64,000 nt of DNA from Magicicada septendecula (lineage: Eukaryota > Arthropoda > Insecta > Hemiptera > Cicadidae), in contig CM068370.1 of the NCBI GenBank assembly GCA_034769895.1, positions 47,482,344 to 47,546,343 of the forward strand. Direction: 5' to 3'. The translations under genes and the position numbers were made by a program. Each line of letters opens with the position of its first letter. The stretch's first letter is position 1. This document shows, in pieces, positions 33,673 through 43,260 of the stretch. The notes beneath the pieces are model-generated. The model was not told the DNA's origin. It did not search any database and saw only the letters and a program-made list of their open reading frames with translations.

Positions 33673-36538
33673 TCAGGTATGGGCCGGTATGCAGCAGTAA
33701 CAACTTTTTGGTAATACCTTCCAAAGTACTGGGTAATTCCCTGTTTTTAGTAGTACCTTTTCTCCGACTTCATAGCTTATTATTTTCTTAATCGCCTTTT
33801 GATACTTGTTCTTGCGCCTTTCCTGGTCTTCTGCCAATTTATTGTAGAATCTGATTCGATTGAATTTGTATTCTTGACTCATGGGGAATTCTATTATGTC
33901 TTGTATTTCTCTTGGAGGTGGTTTTTCATACATTGCCGTGTATGGCGTGGTACCTATAGCGGGGTGATATGCCAAATTAAGGAATTCTTCAGCAGCTAAT
34001 AAATATTCTTGCCACTTCCTTTGTTGATTATAGCAATAAGTCCGTAATATTCTTCCGACTTCTCGCAGTACCCTCTCTGCTGGATTGCTGCTGGGGTGGT
34101 AGACAGATGTCTTGTATGTCTTAATGCCCAACGTATTTAGAGTGTTTCTCCACCTCCAACCCTTAAATTGCGTTCCATGGTCTGTGATTATGGATGCCGG
34201 GCTCCCTATCTCTGGAATGTAATGATTTGTTATTATTCCTAGAGTCTTCAAAGTGGTGGCTCTGTTCACAGGGCATAGTTTTGTGAATTTTGTGAAGTGA
34301 TCCATCATGATAATAATGTATTTGTATCGATGGTGTCCGCCACTGCGGGGAAATGGACCACAGATGTCCAGAAAGACCTTTTCCAGTTTGGCTTGTGAGG
34401 TAATTGGTATCATCATACCCTCTTTTCTCTCATTGTTGGTTTTCACCAATTGGCATATCAGACAAGTTTTGAGGTAGTTTCTCGTCTTTCTATTTATATT
34501 TTTATATGGAAATTCTCTTCTATCGCCTTGATCACCTTCATGGCTCCCATGTGACCGTATCGTAGATGATAGTCCAGGATGATATCCTTTTCGATTGTAG
34601 TAGGGATCATGATCTTCCATATCTCTTCAAGGGATGTTTTGATGAATAATATTTCGTTATGTATACAATAAAACTTGGTTATTGTGTCATCTTGGTTGGA
34701 GAGACGAAGTTTAATGTGGTTTAACTTCGGGTCGGACTGCTGGTGTTTGCTGATGTCCTGCACTATCCTTTCTAAATCGGATCTGTCCTTAATAATATTA
34801 TAGATTTTCAAGATGCTCTCCTTTTCGCCTTCGAACGTTTGTTCTTCCAGATTTACTCTCGACAACACGTCGGCTACTACATTTTTACTTCCAGGAACAT
34901 ACTCCCACTGTATATCGTATTGCTGCAGGGCAAGTACCCATCTAGTCAATCTACCATGGCTTAAACTTACATCTTCTCAGAAATGATATAGATTTGTGAT
35001 CTGTTCGAACGGTCACCGGATATCCGAGGATATACGTCCGAAACTTCCCACAGGCAAAGACTACACTAAGCAGTTCCTTTTCCGTCACGTTATAGTTCTT
35101 TTCACAATGGTTAAGGGTTCTACTAGCAAAGCTCACTACTAGATGGTTTCCACCTTCGTCTTCTTGGTACAGTGTTGATCCCAAGCTAATGTTACTAGCG
35201 TCACAGTTTAGAAAGAAGGGTCGGTTAAAATCCGGATGGTTGAGCATTACTGCTTCTAAGAACTTCTCCTTAATTGATTTGAAGGTTTCGTCTTGTTCTT
35301 GACCCCATCGCCATTTATTCTTGGACGATAACTGGTACTGAAATCGGGCCGTCAGTTCGGAATAATTATTTTGGAACTTCCTATAGTAGTTACACTGGTC
35401 TAAAAATGATTGTAGTTGCCTTCTGTTTTTTGGTATAGGGAATCGTTGTATGGCGTCTACTTTTTCTGTTGATGGTATTATTCCTTGACTGTTTAATTGG
35501 AAACCCAAGAATTGTACTTCTTTAGCTATAAGCTTGGACTTGTCTAGTTTAAGGGTAACATTATTTTCAGCCAGCTTCTTCAAGACATGCTCCACCCGGT
35601 AACAGTGTTCTTCCCAATTGGTTGATGTGATTAGGAGATCATCAACATAGACAGTCGTGAATTGGAGCACTTCTGGTCCGAGTATATGATCCATACAGGC
35701 GACACAAACAGCGACTGAGTTCACTAACCCGAAGGGCAACCTCTTAAACTGATAGTTGCGCCCTTCGAAGATGAACGCCATGTATTGCCGGCTTGCTGGG
35801 TGCAACTCCACCTGCCAATACCCGCAAACGGTATCCCACATGGTAATGAACTTCGTTCCGTGAAATCTCTTCAATATCTGATCAATTTCGCCAGGTGAGG
35901 TACGATCGTTAATATTCATTTTATTTATCTCACGTGCATCAAGGCAAAGCCTTACCTTTCCATTTTTCTTTTGTATAACCACAATTGGGCTAGTGTATGG
36001 CGATTGACTGCTTTCGATAATATCTTTACTGATCATATTCTGGATCTCTGTGCGTACGGCTTCCTTCAAAGATTGTGCTATGGGATACGACTTTCGATTA
36101 AATTCTACCGGTTCTCTGAATCGTATGGAACATTGGTAGTTCCGGATCTTTCCAGGTTCGTCCGAAAATACAGCTCGATATTTTTCATATATGTTGACTA
36201 ATTGATTCAACTGGTTTTCCTCTAATTGCTCGGTAGTATTATGGCACTGGAAGTCACGTATCTCCTGAATCTTTTGTGGCCATAGGTCATCCTCCGAATC
36301 CTGATGTACTGGCTTGTTGTCTGTCGAGTAGTTTGACAAGTAATTCACCTTATTTTTGTGGTCGAGAAGTTGTCTGGAGTCTAACATCTTGTTGTTAGTT
36401 AAATTGGCTACCCAGGTCGAACCTTCAGAAAAGAGTGATACCTTCCCTCGGCACAAGTCGATAACTGCTGAGTTTCTGCGCAATATGTCACATCCTATCA
36501 TGACGTTGAAAGGTAATCCGGCTGCAACAAGAAATATC
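33673..36538 (-). pseudogene. Pol of outer Gypsy: protease end, reverse transcriptase, RNase H, integrase
   Basis: From 36538 downward: the protease end (GLPFNVMIGCDILRRN), then RT with VRLCLDAREINK, FKRLPFGLVNS and catalytic YVDDLLITS, then RNase H with NCDASNISLGSTLYQED and TDHKS. A one-base frameshift near 34970 moves the frame to LTRWVLALQQYD. A second frameshift near 34500 separates the integrase zinc finger (YHLRYGHMG, then CLICQLVK) from the core with catalytic D in FLDICGPF, D in IITDHGTQF and E in NPAERV. The protease start lies on the other side of the inner Gypsy insertion (43132-42727). All three enzymes are recognisable but no intact polyprotein can be made. Confidence 0.9.
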
Positions 36539-36542
36539 ATAT

Positions 36543-37126
36543 TGCTACGACAGCGTAGAACAATCTAGGCGTTTACCGAATGTCCCAGAAAGATCTCGAC
36601 GTAAGCGTGTGGTGTACGTGCTACTAAACGCATGTTGCGAGAATTTTCTCGACTTTGCCAGCCTTCACTGGGGCGCTCGGACTGTGTCAAGGCCGCAGCA
36701 ATTGCGTAGTTCGCGAGAGATAAGACGCAGTTTGGAAGCTTCTGGTGTGTGTAGCGTAACTATAAATACATCGCGTCGCGGCCTTAGTTTTTCAGTTCAA
36801 TGCGAGATTTTTGACTGTGCGGTTCGAGAGTATTAGTGCGATATATTTACAGAGCGGTTCGGGTTATTACGGTGTACGTTCAAGTAGTTATTAGTGAAGT
36901 GTTGCGTTTTATATTCGGACGGTATAATTGTAATACAGTTGAGTTTTAATATTAGTGGACATTTTATTGCGTATGAACAATTTCATTTGATTTGTTGTAG
37001 ACACTGTGTTGTTAATTACGAACTGTTTTACTATAACAATTAAAGGTGTGATTAGTGACTTAATTGGTGTCTTGTACTCATTTTGTTTCCACTGTACCTA
37101 CGACGATCGAGTAGACCGTCGTAACA
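36543..37126 (+). repeat. 5' LTR of inner Gypsy
   Basis: 584 bases, TGCTACGACAGCG ... CCGTCGTAACA. It carries the core promoter at about 36761-36825. Its partner is 42144-42722. Confidence 0.95.
36761..36825 (+). promoter_or_regulatory. Core promoter in the inner Gypsy LTR: TATA, initiator, DPE
   Basis: TATAAATA (36761-36768) lies about 31 bases before the A of TCAGTT (36792-36797), the arthropod initiator consensus. GGTTC at 36821-36825 is at +28 to +32 from that A and fits the downstream element RGWYV. The exact spacing makes a chance match unlikely. In the 3' LTR the initiator reads TCGGTT. Confidence 0.75.
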
Positions 37127-37127
37127 G

Positions 37128-37145
37128 TGGTGTCAGAAGTGGGAT
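37128..37145 (+). promoter_or_regulatory. Primer-binding site of inner Gypsy (tRNA-Leu type)
   Basis: TGGTGTCAGAAGTGGGAT starts one base after the LTR. It is complementary to the 3' end expected of leucine tRNAs (...CCCACTTCTGACACCA). Confidence 0.85.
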
Positions 37146-37216
37146 AGAACGGTTAACAGTGGAAACATTGGACGCTTTGTACAAGACGAGTGTGATTCGT
37201 AATTAATTGATAAACA

Positions 37217-38530
37217 ATGGATGCCAGTCAGATGATGGAAAATTTACAGGCGCTGCTGTTGCAGACAGAAAAACGACAGGACGAGAAACGCAAACAGGAG
37301 GCGGAGGAAGCAGAAAGACGACAAAAAGAAGAACGAATACAAGAAAGAGAAGAAGCAGAAAGACGACAAAAAGAAGAACGAATACAAGAAAGAGAAGAAA
37401 CAGAAAGACGACAGGATGAAAAACGGAAGCAGGAAGCAGATGACATCAAGGAGTTAATACAGCAGCAAAAGCAGACACAAGAACAAACCGCTGCAGAGTT
37501 GGGTCTCCTACGAGGTGAGCTTAATAAGCAAGTAACTAAAATATCGGAGGTACAAGAATCAATGACATTAAAAATAGCTGAAGTAGAAAAATCTGTCTTG
37601 ACTGTGGAGGAATCGATGTCTACAAAAATATCTGTTATAGAAGAATCTGTGTCAAATAAAATATCTGCAGTAGAAAACTCAATGGCAAACATAAGAGAAC
37701 AAATTAAAACTGAAGTTGAACAGTGCATGAAGATTCAACCAAAACAAATTTCTGAACAGACTGTACCAGTGATCAAGACAGAAAATAAGTTAACAGAGAA
37801 AGTCACTTTGCCTGCAGTAGGGACAGTTCATGTCAAAGCTCCAACCTTTGACGGAAGCACTCACTGGGCAACGTACCTCCGCCAATTTGAAGCTGCTGCA
37901 TGCGCAAATAATTGGACAGAAAAAGACCAGGCTGTTTCGCTTGTTCTTGCATTAAAAGGACCCGCGGCAGAACTACTACAGAAAGTGCCACCTGACAGCC
38001 AGAACACCTATGCCGAGTTGATAAAAGCTCTGGAATTACGGTATGGTGATAAACATTTGCGAGATGTGTACTGCACCCAGTTGAGAGCAAGGCGACAACA
38101 TTCCGGGGAAAGTCTTCAAGAGTTTGAAGCAAGTATCGACAGACTAATTAGACTGGCTTATCCTGAAGCGCCAGAAGATTTTCGAACGCGTTTTGCGATG
38201 CAGACATTTACTGCCGGTGTCCGAGATAACGAACTACAGCAAGTGTTACGAATGGCAAGACACCAGAACAGTGCGGACGCCCTGGTACATGCTTTGCAAT
38301 TTGATGCCGCCAAATCAGCGTCTGGTTGGACAAGTCATAAAGTGCGCGAGCTAAAAGATCGCGACGGCACAGACGATGAGGAGGAAGAACAAGGAACAGA
38401 GACTCGACGGTCGGCGCCACAGAATAAAATAAGAAAGGATGGAAGACCGAAGTGTTATCGATGTGGGAAACCTGGACATCTACAACGAGATTGTCGGGTT
38501 AGAATTCAGCAGCAGGGAAACGAGCAATAG
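37217..38530 (+). CDS. Gag of inner Gypsy
   Basis: 437 residues from the ATG at 37217. Residues about 15-75 are charged repeats (EERIQEREEAERRQK), continuing to about 170 as a coiled coil. The retrotransposon Gag domain spans about 220-360 (FDGSTHWATYLRQFEAAA, then ALKGPAAELL). One zinc knuckle, CYRCGKPGHLQRDC, is at about 413-426. Gag packages the RNA and forms the particle. The frame is intact and ends at TAG 38528-38530, overlapping the open pol frame by 28 bases, with a GGGAAAC heptamer just before the stop. Confidence 0.93.
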   Translation: MDASQMMENLQALLLQTEKRQDEKRKQEAEEAERRQKEERIQEREEAERRQKEERIQEREETERRQDEKRKQEADDIKELIQQQKQTQEQTAAELGLLRGELNKQVTKISEVQESMTLKIAEVEKSVLTVEESMSTKISVIEESVSNKISAVENSMANIREQIKTEVEQCMKIQPKQISEQTVPVIKTENKLTEKVTLPAVGTVHVKAPTFDGSTHWATYLRQFEAAACANNWTEKDQAVSLVLALKGPAAELLQKVPPDSQNTYAELIKALELRYGDKHLRDVYCTQLRARRQHSGESLQEFEASIDRLIRLAYPEAPEDFRTRFAMQTFTAGVRDNELQQVLRMARHQNSADALVHALQFDAAKSASGWTSHKVRELKDRDGTDDEEEEQGTETRRSAPQNKIRKDGRPKCYRCGKPGHLQRDCRVRIQQQGNEQ

Positions 38531-40833
38531 TCGGTGCAACGGGGCGTGTGCTGACTAACTGGAGGAACGAAGCCCCTAGACAATACGCAATTTCTACGCT
38601 TCAGAAAAACACCGGGAGCTTGGTAGTTACCGGATTTGTTCAAGAAAGGCCAACCTCGATTACAGTTGACACAGGCGCAACAGTTTCTATTGTGCGCCCC
38701 GACGTGGTGAAAGATCTCAAGCCAATCTGGTGTTCTTGCAGCTTGCGAACAGCTACTGGACGGCCTGTAAAAGTGTATGGAAAAGTGGAGATACACCTAC
38801 GCCTCGGTAGACTTGAGTTTAATCATCAAGTACTTGTTGCAGACATTGTGGATGAAGCAATTCTTGGTGTGGACGTTATGAACGCATACGGATTTATAGT
38901 CGACTGCAAAAACAATGTCTTGAGAATCGGAGGCGAAGAGGTAATGCTATCAACAATGACGACAGCAGAAAAATCGATGGACGTCATAAACCAAGTGGCC
39001 ATAACTGTTCCGCCAAACTCCGAAAAGATCATCATGGTTAGAACTGCGGTAGATACTAGGGGCAATCAGTGCTCTATATTCGAACCCCAGGTAGTCAGCA
39101 CACCGGGCATACTAATTGCCAGAAGTTTAGTAAAACCTGACGAAACCGGAAATGTACCTATTAGAGTGGCGAATATTTTGGATCAAGCTATCACTTTACA
39201 AAGCAATACGCTCCTAGGCAAATTGACTCCTGTGGCCTGGGTAGCCGGAATAATGCAACGAAGACCCAGTTCTTCGGATACTTCTAAATTACCAGAGGAA
39301 CTGCAAGAATTATTGAACAGATCTTCTAACGACCTCTCAAGTGGTGAGGTAAAAGAACTCGGACAGTTTTTACACGAATTCAAAGATTGTTTTGCAGTTC
39401 GGGGACAGTCACTGGGAAGAACCTCTCTTGTGCAACATCGCATCAATACTGGGGACACAACACCGATACGCCAACCTCCTCGAAGGCCTCCATTATCTAA
39501 ACAAGAGGAGATGTCTCGGTTAGTACAGGACATGTTGACAGAGGGAGTAATTGAACCTTCGTCAAGTGCTTGGTCTTCCCCTGTAGTGCTGGTAGCGAAG
39601 AAGGATGGTGGATTGCGTTTCTGCGTAGACTACCGGAGGTTAAATGATGTTACAAAGAAAGACTGCTATCCATTACCTCGCGTTGACAATACACTCGACA
39701 CGTTGTCCGGAGCACAGTGGTTTTCCACATTGGACCTGAAGAGTGGATATTGGCAAGTGGGTCTTCATCAAGAAGACAAGGAAAAGACCGCTTTCTCGAC
39801 CCCAAGTGGCTTATTCCAATTTAACGTCATGCCATTTGGACTCTGTAATGCACCGGCAACATTTGAGAGATTGATGGACCTGATACTCCGAGGCCTGACG
39901 TGGAAAACTTGCCTTGTTTACTTAGACGATGTCATAGTGATCGGGAAGACTTTCGAAGATCATTTGGAAAACCTTAAGGAAGTTCTAACTAGAATTCACG
40001 GTGCACAACTGAAGCTGAGCCCGAAGAAGTGTTCTCTATTCCAGAAGGAAGTACAGTATTTGGCCAATCTGGTTTCGGCAGCGGGTGTTAGCATGGATCC
40101 TAATAAAGTAGACACCGTAAGAGACTGGCCAGTTCCGAAGAATAAACACGAAGTTCGGAGTTTCCTGGGGTTATGCTCATATTACCGACGTTTTGTGAAA
40201 GGCTTCGCTACTATTGCTAAACCACTACATGAGCTAACGGAAAATAAACGAAACTTCCAATGGTCGAGAGAGTGTGAACAAGCATTTAGAACGTTGAAGA
40301 TTGCATTATGTTCGCAGCCAATTCTCGCTTTTCCAGCTTCCGAAGGGAAGTACATCGTAGACACAGACGCAAGCAATACTGGTCTAGGAGCAGTTTTGTC
40401 TCAAGTGCAGAACGGTGAAGAACGAGTAATAGCGTATTACAGCAAGACGCTTTCTAAACCAGAGAGAAATTATTGTGTTACAAGAAGAGAGTTGTTGGCA
40501 ATTGTCAGAGCTTTGGAGCACTTCCATAAATACCTCTATGGGAGAGAGTTTTCACTACGTACCGACCATGCTGCACTTGCATGGCTCTTGAGATTTAAAA
40601 ATCCGGAAGGACAGTTGGCAAGGTGGCTCGAACGTCTGCAAGAGTACAACTTCAAGGTACAACATCGGCGGGGGCGCCTGCACGGTAATGCAGATGGCTT
40701 ATCACGAAGACCATGCCCGGAAGACTGCCGACATTGCCACAGAAAGGAAGAACAAAACTCAAGTGAACATGTTCGAGCCATCACTGTAGATTTCCTGGCT
40801 GATGGCTGGACAACACAAGACTGTCGACAAGAA
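38503..40833 (+). CDS. Pol of inner Gypsy, first part: protease, reverse transcriptase, RNase H
   Basis: The frame is open from 38503 after a TAG; the first in-frame start-like codon is GTG at 38548, so entry by frameshift from gag is more likely than initiation. The aspartic protease motif ITVDTGATVSIV lies about 40 codons after 38548. RT has LRFCVDYRRLN, LDLKSGYWQV, FNVMPFGLCNAP and catalytic VYLDDVIV (at about 39916-39939). RNase H has VDTDASNTGLGAVLSQ (about 40360) and RTDHAALAWL. The part ends in a TAG at 40834-40836, after which the same frame continues into integrase. All catalytic residues I can see are present. Confidence 0.93.
38515..38521 (+). promoter_or_regulatory. Probable -1 ribosomal frameshift site, gag to pol
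   Basis: G GGA AAC, read in the gag frame, fits the X XXY YYZ slippery rule. It lies seven bases before the gag stop, inside the only window (38503-38527) where both frames are open. Pol is in the -1 frame. The same heptamer is a proven slip site in some retroviruses. Confidence 0.75.
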
Positions 40834-42132
40834 TAGATGACTGATGAAGACATTGGACCGATCTTGACAGCAAAAGAGGAAGGTCGCCGCCCGGATTGGC
40901 AAGATATCTGCCATGGTTCCGAAGTGCTGAAGGGCTACTGGGCACAATGGGAATCTCTCACCTTAGAAAACGGATTGCTGAAAAGGGCTTGGGAAAGTGC
41001 AGATGGACGAGACGTGGTCATGCAGTTGATAGTTCCCCGAAGTAAAGTGCAGTCTGTTTTGAAGGAGATGCATGATGGAACATCTGGAGGCCATCTTGGC
41101 GTTAACAAAACCCTTGACAAAATACGGAAGCGATTCTATTGGCTTCATCTTCGCCACGACGTAGAGGAATGGGTTCGGACGTGTGAAATATGTGCTGCAA
41201 GCAAGGGCCCACAAACCAGAAGCAGGGGAAAAATGAGACAGTATAACGTTGGACAACCTTTCGAGAGAATTGCCATAGACATTGCTGGACCATTCCCAGT
41301 TACTGACGATGGAAACCGGTACATCATGGTTGTAGGTGACTACTTTACTAAGTGGGTGGAAGCCTACGCAATTCCAAATCAGGAGGTTACCACTGTGGCA
41401 AAGCAGTTAGTTCACAACTTCTGTTGCCGTTATGGAGCCCCTATGGAAATCCATACGGATCAAGGGAGAAATTTCGAATCAGGAGTGTTTAAAGAATTAT
41501 GCCGTCTACTTGGAATTCGAAAGACCAGGACAACGCCTCTGCATCCTCAGTCGGACGGGATGGTTGAGAGATTCAACAGGACACTTGAGCAGCATCTTTC
41601 GAAAGTTGTTGACGAGAACCAAACAGACTGGGACCAACGTATACCACTATTCCTTATGGCGTATAGATCATCAGTACATGACACAACCGGCATGACTCCA
41701 GCAAAATTGGTGTTTGGGCGGGAGATTCGTCTTCCTGGGGACTTGATGTTTGGATCACCTGAGACTCAGTCCCAAGAGCCAAAGAACTATTCCTCGCAAT
41801 TAGAAAACCAACTGCGAGAAATGAATCGCTTGGTAAGAGGACGGCTCAAGATTGCCAGTGATAAAATGAAAACTCGGTATGACATTCGCAGCAATAGTGT
41901 GGGTTTCCAAGAAGGAGATCAGGTCTGGTTGTTCAATCCAAAGCGCCGTCGTGGTCGCTCACCTAAGCTTCAGTCTAACTGGGAAGGACCCTACACTGTA
42001 AAAAAAAGGATTAACGATGTTGTTTATCGGATTGAACAGGAAGGACAGCGAAAGTTCAAGGTCGTCCACCTAGATCGCCTGGCTAAATACAAATTTAGAG
42101 ACGCTTTGCCAGTTCGGGACGAACAGGCTTAA
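40834..42132 (+). CDS. Pol of inner Gypsy, second part: integrase, separated by an in-frame TAG
   Basis: The frame is that of the preceding ORF, divided only by TAG at 40834-40836. Integrase inserts the cDNA into the genome. The zinc finger has H79, H86, C116 and C119 (counted from the ATG at 40837). The DD35E core has D148 (IAIDIAGPF), D208 (IHTDQGRNF) and E244 (GMVERFN). A C-terminal domain with WLFNPKRRRGRSPKL and WEGPYTVKKR follows. It ends at 42132, just before the polypurine tract. The ATG after the stop may be chance. The stop could be a nonsense mutation (CAG to TAG) or a readthrough signal. Confidence 0.92.
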
Positions 42133-42143
42133 GGAGGGGGCAG
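42131..42143 (+). promoter_or_regulatory. Polypurine tract of inner Gypsy
   Basis: AAGGAGGGGGCAG directly precedes the 3' LTR start TGCTACGACAG at 42144. It primes plus-strand DNA synthesis. Confidence 0.88.
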
Positions 42144-42722
42144 TGCTACGACAGCGTAGAACAATCTAGGCGTTTATCGAATGTCCCAGAAAGATCTCGA
42201 CGTAAGCGTGTGGTGTACGTGCTACTAAATGCATGTTGCGAGAATTTTCTCGACTTTGCCAGCCTTCGCTCGGGCGCTCGGACTGTGTCAAGGCCGCAGC
42301 AATTACGTAGTTCGCGAGAGATAAGACGCAGTTTGGAAGCTTCTGGTGTGTGTAGCGTAACTATAAATACATCGCGTCGTGGCCTTAGTTTTTCGGTTCA
42401 ATGCGAGATTTTTGACTGTGCGGTTCGAGAGTATTAGTGCGATATATTTACAGAGCGGTTCGGGTTATTACGGTGTACGTTCAAGTAGTTATTAGTGAAG
42501 TGTTGCGTTTTATATTCGGACGGTATAATTGTAATAGAGTTTTAATATTAGTGGACATTTTATTGCGTATGAACAATTTCATTTGATTTGTTGTAGACAC
42601 TGTGTTGTTAATTACGAACTGTTTTACTATAACAATTAAAGGTGTGATTAGTGACTTAATTGGTGTCTTGTACTTATTTTGTTTCCACTGTACCTACGAC
42701 GATCGAGTAGACCGTCGTAACA
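42144..42722 (+). repeat. 3' LTR of inner Gypsy
   Basis: 579 bases, TGCTACGACAG ... GTCGTAACA, followed by ATAT. It lacks five bases (CAGTT) present in the 5' LTR and differs by about nine substitutions. Confidence 0.95.
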
Positions 42723-42726
42723 ATAT

Positions 42727-43132
42727 CCACACTAATGCCCTGACTTTGGACACTTAGGGATACCTGTTTTCTTATGGTTTTGTTCTGTCGGCCGGTAGCT
42801 CCTACAAGTACAATATTATTAATAGGTAGTACCGGTAAGTTTTTGTGGCATTCCTGCTGTATCCGGTCCAACTCATTACGATTTATTATAGAGACATTTG
42901 CTCCAGTGTCTATCATTATAGGAACAGAAATACCCTCAATTTCTGCAATTATATATATTATTTCATTGTCATTATTATTAATGTTAATTTCGTTTTCTTC
43001 TAGCAAGTCCTTACGGATATCTTTCAAATAGTTATTGTATATTATTGTAAAATTTTTTCTTTCTTCCTTCAAATTTATTTCTTGGTCAAACCCAGCAGAT
43101 TGGAGCAGTAAAGGGTTATTGGAGTTGATCAC
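42727..43132 (-). pseudogene. Protease N-terminal part of outer Gypsy, cut by the inner element
   Basis: On the minus strand the frame reads IEGISVPIMIDTGANVSIINR, with the aspartic protease motif DTGA, then NNIVLVGATGRQNKTI and ends at the insertion of the inner Gypsy. The remainder of the protease continues at 36538. The frame is -1 relative to gag but is open only from about 43161, leaving roughly 100 bases after the gag stop closed, so the gag-pol link is also damaged. Confidence 0.85.
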
Positions 43133-43260
43133 TGCCTCCGTTCGTTTAAATGTTCCGCATCATTACGGATTAGGCCGTTGGAAGCATCAACTTGGAGTCC
43201 TGAAACTGCTTCGTTTGGTTCAGCACGATCGTCCTGTTGGGCTTCCATTACAGGTAGTCT

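Larger units (their letters stand above)
36543..42722 (+). mobile_element. Gypsy-type LTR retrotransposon (inner Gypsy), nearly intact
   Basis: 5' LTR 36543-37126, leucine-tRNA primer site, gag, pol with one in-frame stop, polypurine tract, 3' LTR 42144-42722. The four-base duplication ATAT flanks it (36539-36542 and 42723-42726). It sits in the protease region of the outer element, in opposite orientation. The LTRs differ by about nine substitutions and one five-base indel by eye. No env-like ORF is present. Confidence 0.95.

Noticed and set aside
36609..36836. A 75-codon ORF present identically in both inner Gypsy LTRs (also 42210-42437)
   Set aside because: It is conserved only because the LTR is duplicated; it spans the promoter and has no protein features.
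40536..41327. Several minus-strand ORFs over the inner Gypsy pol
   Set aside because: Antisense shadows of the RNase H and integrase coding sequence.
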